From contig NZ_QLMC01000002.1 of assembly GCF_003259745.1 (NCBI RefSeq), positions 546,272 through 610,271 of the forward strand: 64,000 bases of DNA, given 5' to 3'. Positions 7,541 through 15,947 of the stretch are shown here, piece by piece. The position numbers and the translations under genes are program-made. The stretch's first letter is position 1; each line of letters opens with the position of its first letter. The stretch comes from Larkinella arboricola. Lineage in GTDB: Bacteria > Bacteroidota > Bacteroidia > Cytophagales > Spirosomataceae. The notes below the pieces were generated by a model. That model ran no database searches. It was not told the origin of the DNA and saw nothing but the letters and a program-made list of their open reading frames with translations.

Positions 7541-9682
7541 TTACGAAACGCCTTTGAACACTTCCGTCTGCACAAACGGCTGGTTGTATAACCGTTTGCC
7601 GGTGGCTTTAAAAATGGCGTTGGCAACGGCGGCACCCGCCGGTGGGAGGGAAGGTTCGCCCAGACCGGTTGGCTCAATCTCGTTCTTCACGAAATGCACG
7701 TCAATTTCCGGAATCTCGTTCATCCGGATCAGCTTGTATTCGTTGAAGTTTTTCTGCTGCGGAATACCGTCTTTAAACGTGATGTTACCGTACATGGCGT
7801 GACCGATCCCGTCGACCACGCAGCCACGTACCTGCTGCTGTGCCCCGCTCTGGTTGATAACCACCCCGCAGTCGGCGGCAGAATACACTTTTTTCAGCAC
7901 GGGTTTACCTTTTTCTACCACCACCTCGCCGACCTGCGCCACGTAGGAGCGGTGGGAGAAGTACACGCTGAAACCCTGCGCAACCCCTTTCTTTTTGCCC
8001 CAGCCCGATTTTTCGGCGGCCAGTTCAATGACGCCCCGCATCCGGTCGATGTCGTAGGTGATTTTGCCAACCGGATTTTTCTTGGCTTTGTCGAGCAACT
8101 CCAGCCGGAACTGCACCGGGTCTTTGCCCGCAGCGTGGGCCACTTCGTCCAGAAACGCCTGTTCGGCAAACGCCAGGAAGTTGGTGATCGGCGCGCGCCA
8201 GGGACCGGTCGTGATGGGGGATTTATGGTCGATGCTGTCAATCAACAGGTGGTCGACGGCACCAGACGGGAAGTTGTCCTCGCGGGTGGCGTTTCCGGCG
8301 TTGATGCTGGCGCCCCGCAGTTTGTAACCAATCATGTTGCCCTGTGCATCCAGAGCCGCTTCAAAGCGGTAGCGCACCGCCGGACGGTAAATACCGCCGG
8401 TCATGTCGTCTTCGCGCGTCCACATCAGTTTCACGGGTGCGTTGACGGCTTTCGACACTTTTGCGGCTTCGATAACAAAGTCGGTGTTGAGCCGCCGACC
8501 AAAACCACCGCCCATGCGCGTCAGTTGCACGGTTACTTTTTCGGGGGGCAGGTTGAGCAGTTTCGCCGTCTGATTGCGGGCCGCTTCCGGTGTCTGGCTG
8601 GGGCCAACCAGCTCCGCGCTGTCGGCTTTGACGTGCGCAAAGAAGTTCATGGGTTCCAGCGGGCTGTGCGGCAGGAACGGGCACTGATACTCGGCTTTTA
8701 CGACCTTGGCGGCATTTTTAAACGCCGTCTCTACATCACCGTCTTTCCGCCGAACGGTCGTGCTGGAGCTGTCCAGCATTTCTTTAAACAACCGGTTGTG
8801 GTCGTCGGTGCTTTCCAGGTTGTCGGCTTTTTCCCACTCAATCTTGAGCGCATCCTTGGCTTTCTTAACCTGCCAGGTTGACTTGCCCACCACAGCCACG
8901 CTGTTGTCGATGGTAACCACGTTGACAATACCGGGCATGGCTTTAGCGGCTGCCGAATCCACCGACTTCAGTTTGTAACCGAACGCCGGACGTTGCATCA
9001 TGCCGATCAACATGCCTTCGCGGTGGAAATCCAGCCCGAACAACGGTTTTCCGGTAATAATGCCGGGGTTGTCGACGTTCCGGATCGTTTGCCCGATCAG
9101 CTTGAAATCCTTGATTTCTTTCAGTTTTACATCCTCCGGAACGGGGATTTTGGCCGCATCGTTGGCCAGGTCGCCGTAGCCCAGTTTGCGGTTGCTGCCG
9201 GTGTGCAGCACAAAGCCGTTGCTCGTCGAGCATTCCGAAACCGGCACCTTCCAGCGTTTGGCGGCTGCTTCCATCAGCATCTGGCGGGCGGTGGCACCGG
9301 CCACGCGCAGGCGTTTCCAGGAGTGCGGAATGGATCCGCTACCGCCCGCAACCTGCCGTTCGAATTTGGTGGTATCGAGCGGAGCCTGTTCAACGATGAC
9401 GTTTTTCCAGTCGGCATCGAGTTCTTCGGCGACGATGATCGGGAAGGCGGTTTTGATGCCCTGCCCGACTTCCGGGTTGGGCGACAGAATGGTAATCATC
9501 CCCTGCGGGTTGATCGACAAATAGCTGTTGAAGTCTACACCGGGCACGGCAACCCCTTTCAGGGGCGCGCTGGCTACGGCGGCTTCCGATTCAGTCCAGT
9601 TGAAGCCCAGGAGCAGACCGCCACTGGTGGCCGCGGCAATTTTCAGAAAATTCCGGCGGCTGGGGTTCGATAGCGTCTGCAT
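7541..9682 (-). CDS. Molybdopterin-binding large subunit of a xanthine dehydrogenase/isoquinoline 1-oxidoreductase type enzyme
   Basis: 713 residues starting with a Tat signal (SRRNFLK at 8-14), so the folded Mo-enzyme is exported to the periplasm. Cofactor-binding segments are visible: MGGGFGRRLNTDF in the middle and GLGEPSLPPAG near the C-terminus, where Glu676 matches the catalytic base of the family. Such enzymes hydroxylate N-heterocycles or aldehydes using water. The small 2Fe-2S subunit is encoded directly upstream (2-base gap), and together they make the two-subunit IorAB type that lacks an FAD subunit and usually passes electrons to a cytochrome; no cytochrome gene is present nearby. 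Exact substrate unknown. Confidence 0.9.
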   Translation of the reverse strand: MQTLSNPSRRNFLKIAAATSGGLLLGFNWTESEAAVASAPLKGVAVPGVDFNSYLSINPQGMITILSPNPEVGQGIKTAFPIIVAEELDADWKNVIVEQAPLDTTKFERQVAGGSGSIPHSWKRLRVAGATARQMLMEAAAKRWKVPVSECSTSNGFVLHTGSNRKLGYGDLANDAAKIPVPEDVKLKEIKDFKLIGQTIRNVDNPGIITGKPLFGLDFHREGMLIGMMQRPAFGYKLKSVDSAAAKAMPGIVNVVTIDNSVAVVGKSTWQVKKAKDALKIEWEKADNLESTDDHNRLFKEMLDSSSTTVRRKDGDVETAFKNAAKVVKAEYQCPFLPHSPLEPMNFFAHVKADSAELVGPSQTPEAARNQTAKLLNLPPEKVTVQLTRMGGGFGRRLNTDFVIEAAKVSKAVNAPVKLMWTREDDMTGGIYRPAVRYRFEAALDAQGNMIGYKLRGASINAGNATREDNFPSGAVDHLLIDSIDHKSPITTGPWRAPITNFLAFAEQAFLDEVAHAAGKDPVQFRLELLDKAKKNPVGKITYDIDRMRGVIELAAEKSGWGKKKGVAQGFSVYFSHRSYVAQVGEVVVEKGKPVLKKVYSAADCGVVINQSGAQQQVRGCVVDGIGHAMYGNITFKDGIPQQKNFNEYKLIRMNEIPEIDVHFVKNEIEPTGLGEPSLPPAGAAVANAIFKATGKRLYNQPFVQTEVFKGVS

Positions 9683-9684
9683 GG

Positions 9685-10146
9685 TTATTTGGTTTTGGTA
9701 GCGGCTACTTTCACGGCTTCACGAATGCGGTGGTAGGTTCCGCAGCGGCAGATGTTGCCGGACATGGTGGCTTCAATTTCTTCGTCGGTCGGTTTGGGTT
9801 TGCGTTTGAGCAGGGCGGCGGCCGTCATGATCTGACCGGCCTGACAGTATCCGCACTGGGCCACATCGACCTCATCCCAGGCTTTCTGCACCGGGTGATC
9901 CCCGTTTTTCGATAACCCTTCGATGGTGGTCACTTTCGACGTGCCAACGGCCGATACCGGCAGGACGCAGGAACGGGTGGCTTCGCCGTTCAGGTGGACG
10001 GTACAGGCACCACACTGGGCAATACCGCAGCCGTATTTGGTGCCAAACAGCCCCAGGTTGTCGCGCAGCACCCACAGCAGCGGGGTGTCGGCTTCGGCTT
10101 CAGTCTGGTAGCTTTTGCCGTTGATTTGTAGCTTAAATAAGGCCAT
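9685..10146 (-). CDS. 2Fe-2S small subunit of the molybdenum hydroxylase
   Basis: 153 residues with both 2Fe-2S clusters of the family. The plant-ferredoxin cluster uses Cys40, Cys45, Cys48 and Cys60 ([11 protein letters not shown]), and the helical cluster uses Cys98, Cys101, Cys133 and Cys135 (CGYC and CRCG). It shuttles electrons from the molybdenum site of the partner subunit encoded two bases downstream. It has no signal of its own, so it is probably carried across the membrane with the Tat-tagged partner. First gene of the operon, divergent from the GNAT gene. Confidence 0.92.
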   Translation of the reverse strand: MALFKLQINGKSYQTEAEADTPLLWVLRDNLGLFGTKYGCGIAQCGACTVHLNGEATRSCVLPVSAVGTSKVTTIEGLSKNGDHPVQKAWDEVDVAQCGYCQAGQIMTAAALLKRKPKPTDEEIEATMSGNICRCGTYHRIREAVKVAATKTK

Positions 10147-10254
10147 AGTGAAGGAAGTGAGTTTGAAGGTGGGCTAAATTACAAAAAAATAACCACCTTT
10201 AGCCGTAAATTTAAACGGAATTTGCAGACTAAAACAGCACACCGTCGAAATATA

Positions 10255-10716
10255 ATGAATGCCGTGACTCTGATCCGCACCACAGCTTTTGACCCGGGTT
10301 TTGGAACCTTAATCACGGAGCTGGATAAGGATTTGCGGACCCGCTATCAGCCCTATCAGGCGATGTACGACGGGTTTAATAAAGTAGATGAGTCGGCGCG
10401 CGTGGTGATGGCGTTTCAGGACGATCAGCCGGTAGGGTGTGGGTGTTTCAGGCCCATGACGGATGCGGGATACGTCGAAATCAAGCGGATGTTTGTCGAT
10501 CCGGCTTTCCGGGGGCGGGGCTTCGCCAAGCAGGTGTTGCAGGAACTGGAACGCTGGGCCGCCGAGGAAGGCTACCACAGTACCCGGCTCGAAACCGGCG
10601 ACAGGCAGCCCGAAGCCGTTGCCTTATACGAAAAAGTGGGGTACTGCCGAATTGAAAACTACGGTCCGTACGTTGGTTTAGCAGCCAGCGTCTGCATGGA
10701 AAAGAAGCTGGCCTAA
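10255..10716 (+). CDS. GNAT family N-acetyltransferase
   Basis: Start taken at ATG 10255 (MNAVTLIRTTAF), which begins at the first beta-strand of the fold; an upstream start at 10222 only adds unstructured residues. The acetyl-CoA pyrophosphate loop is clear as RGRGFAKQVL, preceded by the strand EIKRMFVDP, and the C-terminal AVALYEKVGYCRI is the last conserved motif. The acceptor amine is unknown. The following DUF2236 gene begins 14 bases after its stop, suggesting a shared transcript. Confidence 0.85.
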   Translation: MNAVTLIRTTAFDPGFGTLITELDKDLRTRYQPYQAMYDGFNKVDESARVVMAFQDDQPVGCGCFRPMTDAGYVEIKRMFVDPAFRGRGFAKQVLQELERWAAEEGYHSTRLETGDRQPEAVALYEKVGYCRIENYGPYVGLAASVCMEKKLA

Positions 10717-10730
10717 ATCAGACTAGAACA

Positions 10731-11663
10731 GTGAATAACAACAGATCAGAACAGGATACGACCGGGGAATGGCCGGTGTATGCCAAACGAATGGGCCTGT
10801 TCCGCAACCCGGCGGTTCGGCGCGAATTGCAGCAGCTTGACCCGGAGCTGGATTTTCAGCGGATGGTGCAGTTGCTGGTGGGCTACGAATTTCCGTTTGA
10901 TACCCAGCGGGCGCTCGAACTGGCGCTTTTTCACACCTACGCCAACCCGCGCACCTCGGCCCTGCTCGTGCGAACCGGCGAGTTTGAGCGGCACGGCCAG
11001 AAACGCTACGACGATACGGCCATCCTGATTTCCTGGTTTATGCAGTACGGGCTAAACACCGAAACGGGTCTGCGGGCTATTACGCAGATGAACCGGATTC
11101 ACGGCCATTACCGGATTCTGAACGACGACTTTCTGATTGTTCTTTCCACCTTTATTTTTTACCCGATCAACTGGATAAACCGCTACGGCTGGCGCACGCT
11201 CACCCCCGCCGAAGAACGGGCGTTTTTCCTGTTTTTCCGGGAAGTGGGCCAGCGCATGAACCTGACGAATATTCCCCAGAGTCTGGAAGAACTGCGCACC
11301 TTCACGGATGCCTACGAAGCCGAGCATTTTCGGTACGACGAGGTTAACCGTCGACTGGCCGACGCCACTGTCCGGATCGTGGAAGGCTGGCTGCCCAAAC
11401 CGCTGCGTTTTGGGGTTCAACCGGTTTTTGCGGCTCTGATCAACGACAAACTGCGGGAAGCGTTCGGCTACGAGCGGCCCCCGGGCTGGTTTTGCGGACT
11501 GCTCGAAGGGGCGTTATGGCTCCGTAAAATACCGTTGCGCTGGATAACCTTCAAGCCGTATCCGACGCTGGTGGAAAACACGCTGCACCGCAGTTACCGC
11601 AACGGGTTGCCCGCCGTGGAGGCCCTGGGACCAACCAAACTGCTGCAAAAACAACCCCGGTGA
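10731..11663 (+). CDS. DUF2236 / MpaB-type oxygenase-like protein
   Basis: 310 residues from a GTG start. The segment MNRIHGHYRILNDD matches the core Arg-xx-His-Gly signature of the DUF2236 family, which includes latex-clearing protein and the MpaB enzyme; these have a helical heme-binding fold and can be oxygenases. The protein has no signal peptide and its helices are amphipathic, with WINRYGWR and the DEVNRRLAD region as in relatives. The stop overlaps the first possible GTG of the DUF1080 gene by four bases, so translation may be coupled. Reaction and substrate are not known. Confidence 0.75.
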   Translation: MNNNRSEQDTTGEWPVYAKRMGLFRNPAVRRELQQLDPELDFQRMVQLLVGYEFPFDTQRALELALFHTYANPRTSALLVRTGEFERHGQKRYDDTAILISWFMQYGLNTETGLRAITQMNRIHGHYRILNDDFLIVLSTFIFYPINWINRYGWRTLTPAEERAFFLFFREVGQRMNLTNIPQSLEELRTFTDAYEAEHFRYDEVNRRLADATVRIVEGWLPKPLRFGVQPVFAALINDKLREAFGYERPPGWFCGLLEGALWLRKIPLRWITFKPYPTLVENTLHRSYRNGLPAVEALGPTKLLQKQPR

Positions 11664-11719
11664 GTAGACTCAATCCCGTTTTTTCTTATTGCGGAAGCCA
11701 ATACAAAGAATCAGAAATT

Positions 11720-12706
11720 ATGACCGGTTTTATGAAAAAGTTATATCGCAGCGTGAAGCGGAGTTTAACCGAGAAGAGCAGAGAAACTCCGCTTCACGCT
11801 GCGCTTCTCCGCTCAACGCTGCGATACAGTCTTTTACTCCTCTTCCTCCAACCCGCTTTTGCTCAGAAGAAAAACGACCCGAAAAAAGAAGAATGGATCA
11901 AGCTGTTCAACGGCAAGGACCTGAGCGGCTGGGATATCAAGATTGCCGGGGAAGACCTGAACAGCAATTATAAAAATACCTTCCGGGCCGAGAACGGGAT
12001 GCTCCGGATCATGTACGATCAGTACAAAACGTTCGACAACAAATACGGCCACATTTACTATAAAGAACCGTTTTCGTATTACATCCTGAAGTTTGATTAC
12101 CGCTTTCTGGGCGATCAGGTGCCGGGCGGGGCATCGTGGAATGTGCGCAACAGCGGGGTGATGATCCACTCACAGTCGGCCCAGAGCCTGACCAAAAACC
12201 AGGATTTCCCGATTTCGCTGGAGATTCAGACGCTGGGCGGTTTGGGCAAGGGGGGCGTGCGGCATACGGCCAACCTTTGCACGCCGGGCACCATCGTCGA
12301 AATGGGCGGTAAGGTGATTCCGGCGCACTGCATCGACTCGAAGTCCAAAACCTACGACGGCGATCAGTGGGTCAGCATAACGGCGGTGGTGCTCGGCGAC
12401 TCGATTATTCACCACATCATCGAGGGCGATACGGTATTGACCTACGAAAAACCGAAGATTGGCGGGGGGTACATCAGTCCGCAGAACGGTTTCGCTTCGG
12501 GCCACGTCGACAATGCCGATTACTGGCTGAAGCTGGATAATACGCCGTTGAAGGAGGGATACATTGCGCTGCAAAGCGAAAGCCACGCCATTGACTTCCG
12601 GAACGTGGAGGTCCTGAATTTGAAAGGCTGCATGGTGCCGGGTGCGCTCAACTACAAATCCTATTATCGGGTGGCGGATAATTCAAAATGCAAGTATAAG
12701 AAGTAA
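11720..12706 (+). CDS. DUF1080 (3-keto-disaccharide hydrolase-like) secreted protein with a repeat inserted in its signal region
   Basis: The mature part begins after LLLLFLQPAFA and contains WIKLFNGKDLSGWDIK, the hallmark start of DUF1080 jelly-roll domains, then NSGVMIHSQ and YIALQSESHAIDFRNVEV. Relatives bind or cleave sugars, some acting on 3-keto-glycosides. Starts at GTG 11660, ATG 11720 or ATG 11732 are possible; I use 11720. The signal peptide is odd: MKKLY is separated from YSLLLLFLQPAFAQ by 26 basic residues encoded entirely by a palindromic repeat (11747-11824). Without it the sequence would read as a normal signal peptide. Export with a long n-region is plausible but unproven. Confidence 0.82.
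   Translation: MTGFMKKLYRSVKRSLTEKSRETPLHAALLRSTLRYSLLLLFLQPAFAQKKNDPKKEEWIKLFNGKDLSGWDIKIAGEDLNSNYKNTFRAENGMLRIMYDQYKTFDNKYGHIYYKEPFSYYILKFDYRFLGDQVPGGASWNVRNSGVMIHSQSAQSLTKNQDFPISLEIQTLGGLGKGGVRHTANLCTPGTIVEMGGKVIPAHCIDSKSKTYDGDQWVSITAVVLGDSIIHHIIEGDTVLTYEKPKIGGGYISPQNGFASGHVDNADYWLKLDNTPLKEGYIALQSESHAIDFRNVEVLNLKGCMVPGALNYKSYYRVADNSKCKYKK
11747..11826. repeat. Palindromic repeat copy 1, in frame inside the DUF1080 gene
   Basis: A 20-bp arm at 11747-11766 is repeated as a perfect inverted copy at 11784-11803 with a 17-bp spacer. A third half at 11804-11826 is again inverted and related, restoring TATCGCAGCG at the outer edge. The core 11747-11824 is 78 bp, a multiple of three, so the host reading frame is preserved. 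The second copy at 12718-12794 has the same order of GCGGAG-rich and CTCCGC-rich halves. Confidence 0.8.
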
Positions 12707-12717
12707 AAGGGTTGTAA

Positions 12718-12794
12718 CGCAGAGTTGAGCGGAGGAGAATAGAGTCCAGCGGAGCTTCTCTGCTTACCTCCTTTTTACTCTTCTCAACTCAGCG
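12718..12794. repeat. Palindromic repeat copy 2, intergenic
   Basis: Imperfect palindrome. The left arm begins CGCAGAGTTGAGCGGAG (12718) and the right arm, read on the minus strand, begins CGCTGAGTTGAGAAGAG (from 12794). An inner stem joins AGCGGAG with CTTCTCTGCT. It is related to copy 1 and lies between the convergent DUF1080 and permease genes, where it could also stop transcription from both sides. Confidence 0.7.
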
Positions 12795-12809
12795 AAATAA
12801 CCCACTTGC

Positions 12810-15458
12810 TCACTCATTTTTCAACACCTTCGCCGGGTTGCTCCTCGCGGCTTTCAGCGTCTGCGAGCCGATCAGCAAAAAGGCCAGCGCCATCACCACC
12901 AGCACACTGATTACTAATTCGCTCACGCCAATCGGCTGGTGATACACAAATTTTGTCAGGACAAACTGGTCGAAGAAGAAATAGGTTACGGGCAGGGCCA
13001 CCAGAGCGGCCATCACGAGCAGCAGCAGGAAACCTTTGCTCAACTGGAAAATCAAACTGCCTTCGCTGGCACCCATCACCTTGCGGATGCTGATCTCCTT
13101 CAAACGGGTTTCGGTCGTAAACACCACCATCCCAAACAGGCCCATCGACGCAATACAGATCGCCAGAAAGGTAATAAAACCGATCACTTTCACCATCACT
13201 TCAAACTGGCGGTAGGCGTCTTCAATCTGGTCATCGTAGAATTTGGCATCGAGCGGATGGACCCGGTCGATTTTCTGCCAGGCACTTTCGATGCTGGCCA
13301 AAGCCGCCGGGTAATCGTCGGATTGGATGCCCACGTTCAGATACCCACCCGATTCCTCCGCCGAATACCGGAAAACCGTCGGCTCAATTTTCTGATCCAT
13401 CGTTCCGTAATGAAAATCTTTTAAAACGCCCACGATTGTCAACGGTTTGTCGTCCATGATCACCTGTTTGCCGACGGCTTTGGACGGGTTGCGGTCCGCA
13501 AGGTTGAAGCGCTTCAAAACCTGCTCGTTTACAATGACTTCCGTTTCGTTACCGCTGGTCGGACGGTTTTTAAAGTTTGTTCCGGCCAAAAAACGATGCC
13601 GATGGAGAGGGAGGTAGTTCTCATCGACGAAATTGATCCAGACCTTCGCCGAATCCTGCTTGTCCTTCTCTTTATATTTCAGGGTAGCTCCGTAAAGGCT
13701 CCCCAGACTGGTGATCATCCGGGAGGTTGCGATTTGGCTCACCGCCGGAATTTCGGCCAGTTCCTTTTTCAGCAGCGTGCTTTTATTGCCCTGCATCCGG
13801 ATGTTCAGGATGTTTTCGGTGGTAAAGCCCAGGTCAAACGACAGAAAGCCCCGGTACTGCTTATAGCCGATCAGCGTCGTGGTAATAAAGATCAGTGAAA
13901 AAGTGTACTGGGTAAAAATGAGCGTTTTACGCATATTCACGTGCCGGAATACCCGGAGCGAGGACGCATCTTTCAGCACCTGAACCGCCTGAAGGCGGGA
14001 AAAAAACAGCGCGGGCAGAAAACCGGCGGCCAGCCCCACCCCGATGGCCAGGAGCAGGAAATAAAGCAATAACCAGGGGGACAGTTCGAGCGAAACAACG
14101 TCTGCTAATTGGGGCGCAAGCGCCATAAACTGGGTGCGCAGGAGCAGAAACAGTAAAAACGAAAGGACCAGGGCCATCACCGAAATGATAACCGACTCGG
14201 CCATGAATTGCCCAAGGACGTGGGTTTTCAGGGCGCCGACGATTTTACGAATCCCGACCTCGCGCGACCGGCGTATCGACCGGGCAATCGACAGGTTGGT
14301 GTAATTAAAACAGGCAGACAGGATCACGACCAGCGCCAGCCCCACCAGCACCCAGGCTACGGGTGTGGGAATGGAGACGCCGATCTCATTGGACAACCGC
14401 CCTCCGAAAACAATGTCATCCATCGGTTGCAGCGAAAGGGTGATTTTCTGCCGGTCAAGCCGGGCGTTTTCGGCCCTACTCAGCTGGTCCAGACCGGCCT
14501 GAATGGCCTGGAGGTTGGCATTTTCGGGAACCGTCAGATACACGTAGTTTTGATAGATATTCCCCCAGTCCAGGATGCCCCCGTCGGAATCGGCTTTTTG
14601 CCCGAGCACCGACGGCAGCGAAACCAGGGCTTCAAATCGTAGATGCGATAGTTTGGGGATGTCTTTTAGAACGCCGGTAACCGTGTAGTTGAGCGTGTCG
14701 AACCGGACCGTTTTGCCCAGCGCGTCCGCATCGCCAAACAATTTCCGGGCGGTTTTTTCCGTCACCACCAGTGAATACGGTTCGTTCAGGGCCGTGGCCG
14801 GATTGCCTTTGAGCAGCGGGAAGGTAAACACCTTAAAAAACGACCCGTCCGCCCAGGTAGCCTCAAGCGGAATGACGGTTTCGTCGTTCACTCGGGCATC
14901 GCTGTAAAACCCCCGACGGATCAGGGCTACGTCTTCCACGCCCGGAATCGTCTCCCGGAGTTTGAAACCCGCTTTCAGCGACGTAGACGCAAAATTCATA
15001 ACGGTTTTGTCTGCCAACTCGTTGCGGGTCAGCAGACGGTAGGTCCGGTGTTTCTTTTCGTGAAACTGATCGTAGGCAAACAGGTCCGCTAGAAAAGCGA
15101 TGACCAGCAGGCCCACCGACATACTAACGGCCAGGCCAATGATGTTGATGGCCGAAAACAGTTTGTTGCGCACCAGACTGCGCCGGGAGGTTTTGAAGTA
15201 GCTGCCGAGCATAAGCCAATGGATGAAGAAGGTGAGGAAGGAAGGTTTGCGAACGGTATAGGGCCGGAAGAATTTCAGCACGTCGAGGACATAAATGAAT
15301 CGGGCGCGCCGGGCCCCTTTGGTTTTGAGGTTGCGCTCAAAATATTCGTTGAAGTCGCCTTCCAGATCTTCGAGCAGATCGGGGCGGCAATACCAGCGGA
15401 GCAGCTTCTGCGCCCAGCGGGGAGGGCTGGCCGGACGGGAGTTCGGGGCGATTTTCAT
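12810..15458 (-). CDS. FtsX/MacB-like permease with N-terminal prefix domain (module 1)
   Basis: 882 residues. Residues about 12-75 (RWAQKLLRWYCRPDLLEDLEGDF) form the cytosolic prefix domain found on Bacteroidota permeases controlled by PadR. A membrane helix near 105-130, a large periplasmic MacB-type domain, a three-helix FtsX bundle (SREVGIRKIVGA preceding it), then a second copy of the same plan ending with KEISIRKVMGA and the last three helices make an eight-helix transporter subunit. No ATPase gene is adjacent, so it either uses a distant ATPase or works as a mechanotransmitter. The start overlaps the PadR stop as ATGA, which indicates translational coupling. Confidence 0.88.
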   Translation of the reverse strand: MKIAPNSRPASPPRWAQKLLRWYCRPDLLEDLEGDFNEYFERNLKTKGARRARFIYVLDVLKFFRPYTVRKPSFLTFFIHWLMLGSYFKTSRRSLVRNKLFSAINIIGLAVSMSVGLLVIAFLADLFAYDQFHEKKHRTYRLLTRNELADKTVMNFASTSLKAGFKLRETIPGVEDVALIRRGFYSDARVNDETVIPLEATWADGSFFKVFTFPLLKGNPATALNEPYSLVVTEKTARKLFGDADALGKTVRFDTLNYTVTGVLKDIPKLSHLRFEALVSLPSVLGQKADSDGGILDWGNIYQNYVYLTVPENANLQAIQAGLDQLSRAENARLDRQKITLSLQPMDDIVFGGRLSNEIGVSIPTPVAWVLVGLALVVILSACFNYTNLSIARSIRRSREVGIRKIVGALKTHVLGQFMAESVIISVMALVLSFLLFLLLRTQFMALAPQLADVVSLELSPWLLLYFLLLAIGVGLAAGFLPALFFSRLQAVQVLKDASSLRVFRHVNMRKTLIFTQYTFSLIFITTTLIGYKQYRGFLSFDLGFTTENILNIRMQGNKSTLLKKELAEIPAVSQIATSRMITSLGSLYGATLKYKEKDKQDSAKVWINFVDENYLPLHRHRFLAGTNFKNRPTSGNETEVIVNEQVLKRFNLADRNPSKAVGKQVIMDDKPLTIVGVLKDFHYGTMDQKIEPTVFRYSAEESGGYLNVGIQSDDYPAALASIESAWQKIDRVHPLDAKFYDDQIEDAYRQFEVMVKVIGFITFLAICIASMGLFGMVVFTTETRLKEISIRKVMGASEGSLIFQLSKGFLLLLVMAALVALPVTYFFFDQFVLTKFVYHQPIGVSELVISVLVVMALAFLLIGSQTLKAARSNPAKVLKNE

Positions 15459-15790
15459 AGCGATCCTTCCAGATTAAAGCCGGGAATGATGCGCCAGAGG
15501 GATTCGCGTACATCCCGGGCCTGCGTCAGCGCGACTTTTCCGGCCTGCGTTACCTCGTAATACCGTTTGCGTTTGCCGCCCCGGGTGCTGGTTGCTTCGC
15601 CCATCCGGCTTTTTACCAGCCCCTTTTCTTCCAGCCGGTTCAGAACGGCATGGACCACCCCCAGTTTGGCCGACCGACCGGTATGCTTTTCCAGTTCGTC
15701 ACAAATGGCGACGCTGTAGGCATCGTTGATCAGGGCCGCAATGGTCAGCAAGACCAGTTCTTCAAATTCGCCCAGGTTGGTTCCTTTCAT
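15455..15790 (-). CDS. PadR family transcriptional regulator (module 1)
   Basis: 111 residues. A winged-helix PadR domain is seen with GEFEELVLLTIAAL, HAVLNRLEEKGLVKSRM and KRKRYYEVTQAGK, the typical recognition helix and wing. It should dimerise through its C-terminal helix and repress its own operon until an inducer, often a hydrophobic or antimicrobial molecule, is bound. It is translationally coupled to the permease gene, and repeats resembling an operator lie 33-78 bases upstream of its start. Ligand unknown. Confidence 0.9.
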   Translation of the reverse strand: MKGTNLGEFEELVLLTIAALINDAYSVAICDELEKHTGRSAKLGVVHAVLNRLEEKGLVKSRMGEATSTRGGKRKRYYEVTQAGKVALTQARDVRESLWRIIPGFNLEGSL

Positions 15791-15822
15791 GGGTTCAGAA
15801 ATGCGGGTTATTAATTCAGCAA

Positions 15823-15868
15823 ATGTATGTAAAATAGAATAGTAAATTCACTATATGTATGTAAAATA
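15823..15868 (-). promoter_or_regulatory. Candidate PadR operator, paired direct repeats
   Basis: ATGTATGTAAAATA occurs twice, at 15823-15836 and 15855-15868, exactly 32 bp apart (about three helical turns). Between them ATAGT and ACTAT form a 6-bp-spaced inverted repeat (15839-15854). The element lies just upstream of the PadR start at 15790, the usual position of an autorepressor site. Confidence 0.5.
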
Positions 15869-15894
15869 ATTTTTGGAGAGCGGAAAGCAAACAG

Positions 15895-15922
15895 AAGCCA
15901 GCGCAGAGAACCGCGCTGGCTT
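15895..15922 (-). terminator. Hairpin after the carboxypeptidase-regulatory-like lipoprotein gene
   Basis: Perfect 10-bp stem (15895-15904 with 15913-15922), 8-base loop. On the minus strand it is followed by TTCTGTTTGC-like sequence, a weak U-tract, 26 bases after the stop of the gene. Confidence 0.6.
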
Positions 15923-15947
15923 GCTGAAAAATGGTGTAGAAAAAGAA

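Noticed and set aside
7694-8881. 395-codon frame on plus inside the molybdenum hydroxylase
   Set aside because: Long antisense frame caused by codon bias of the real gene; no domain recognisable.
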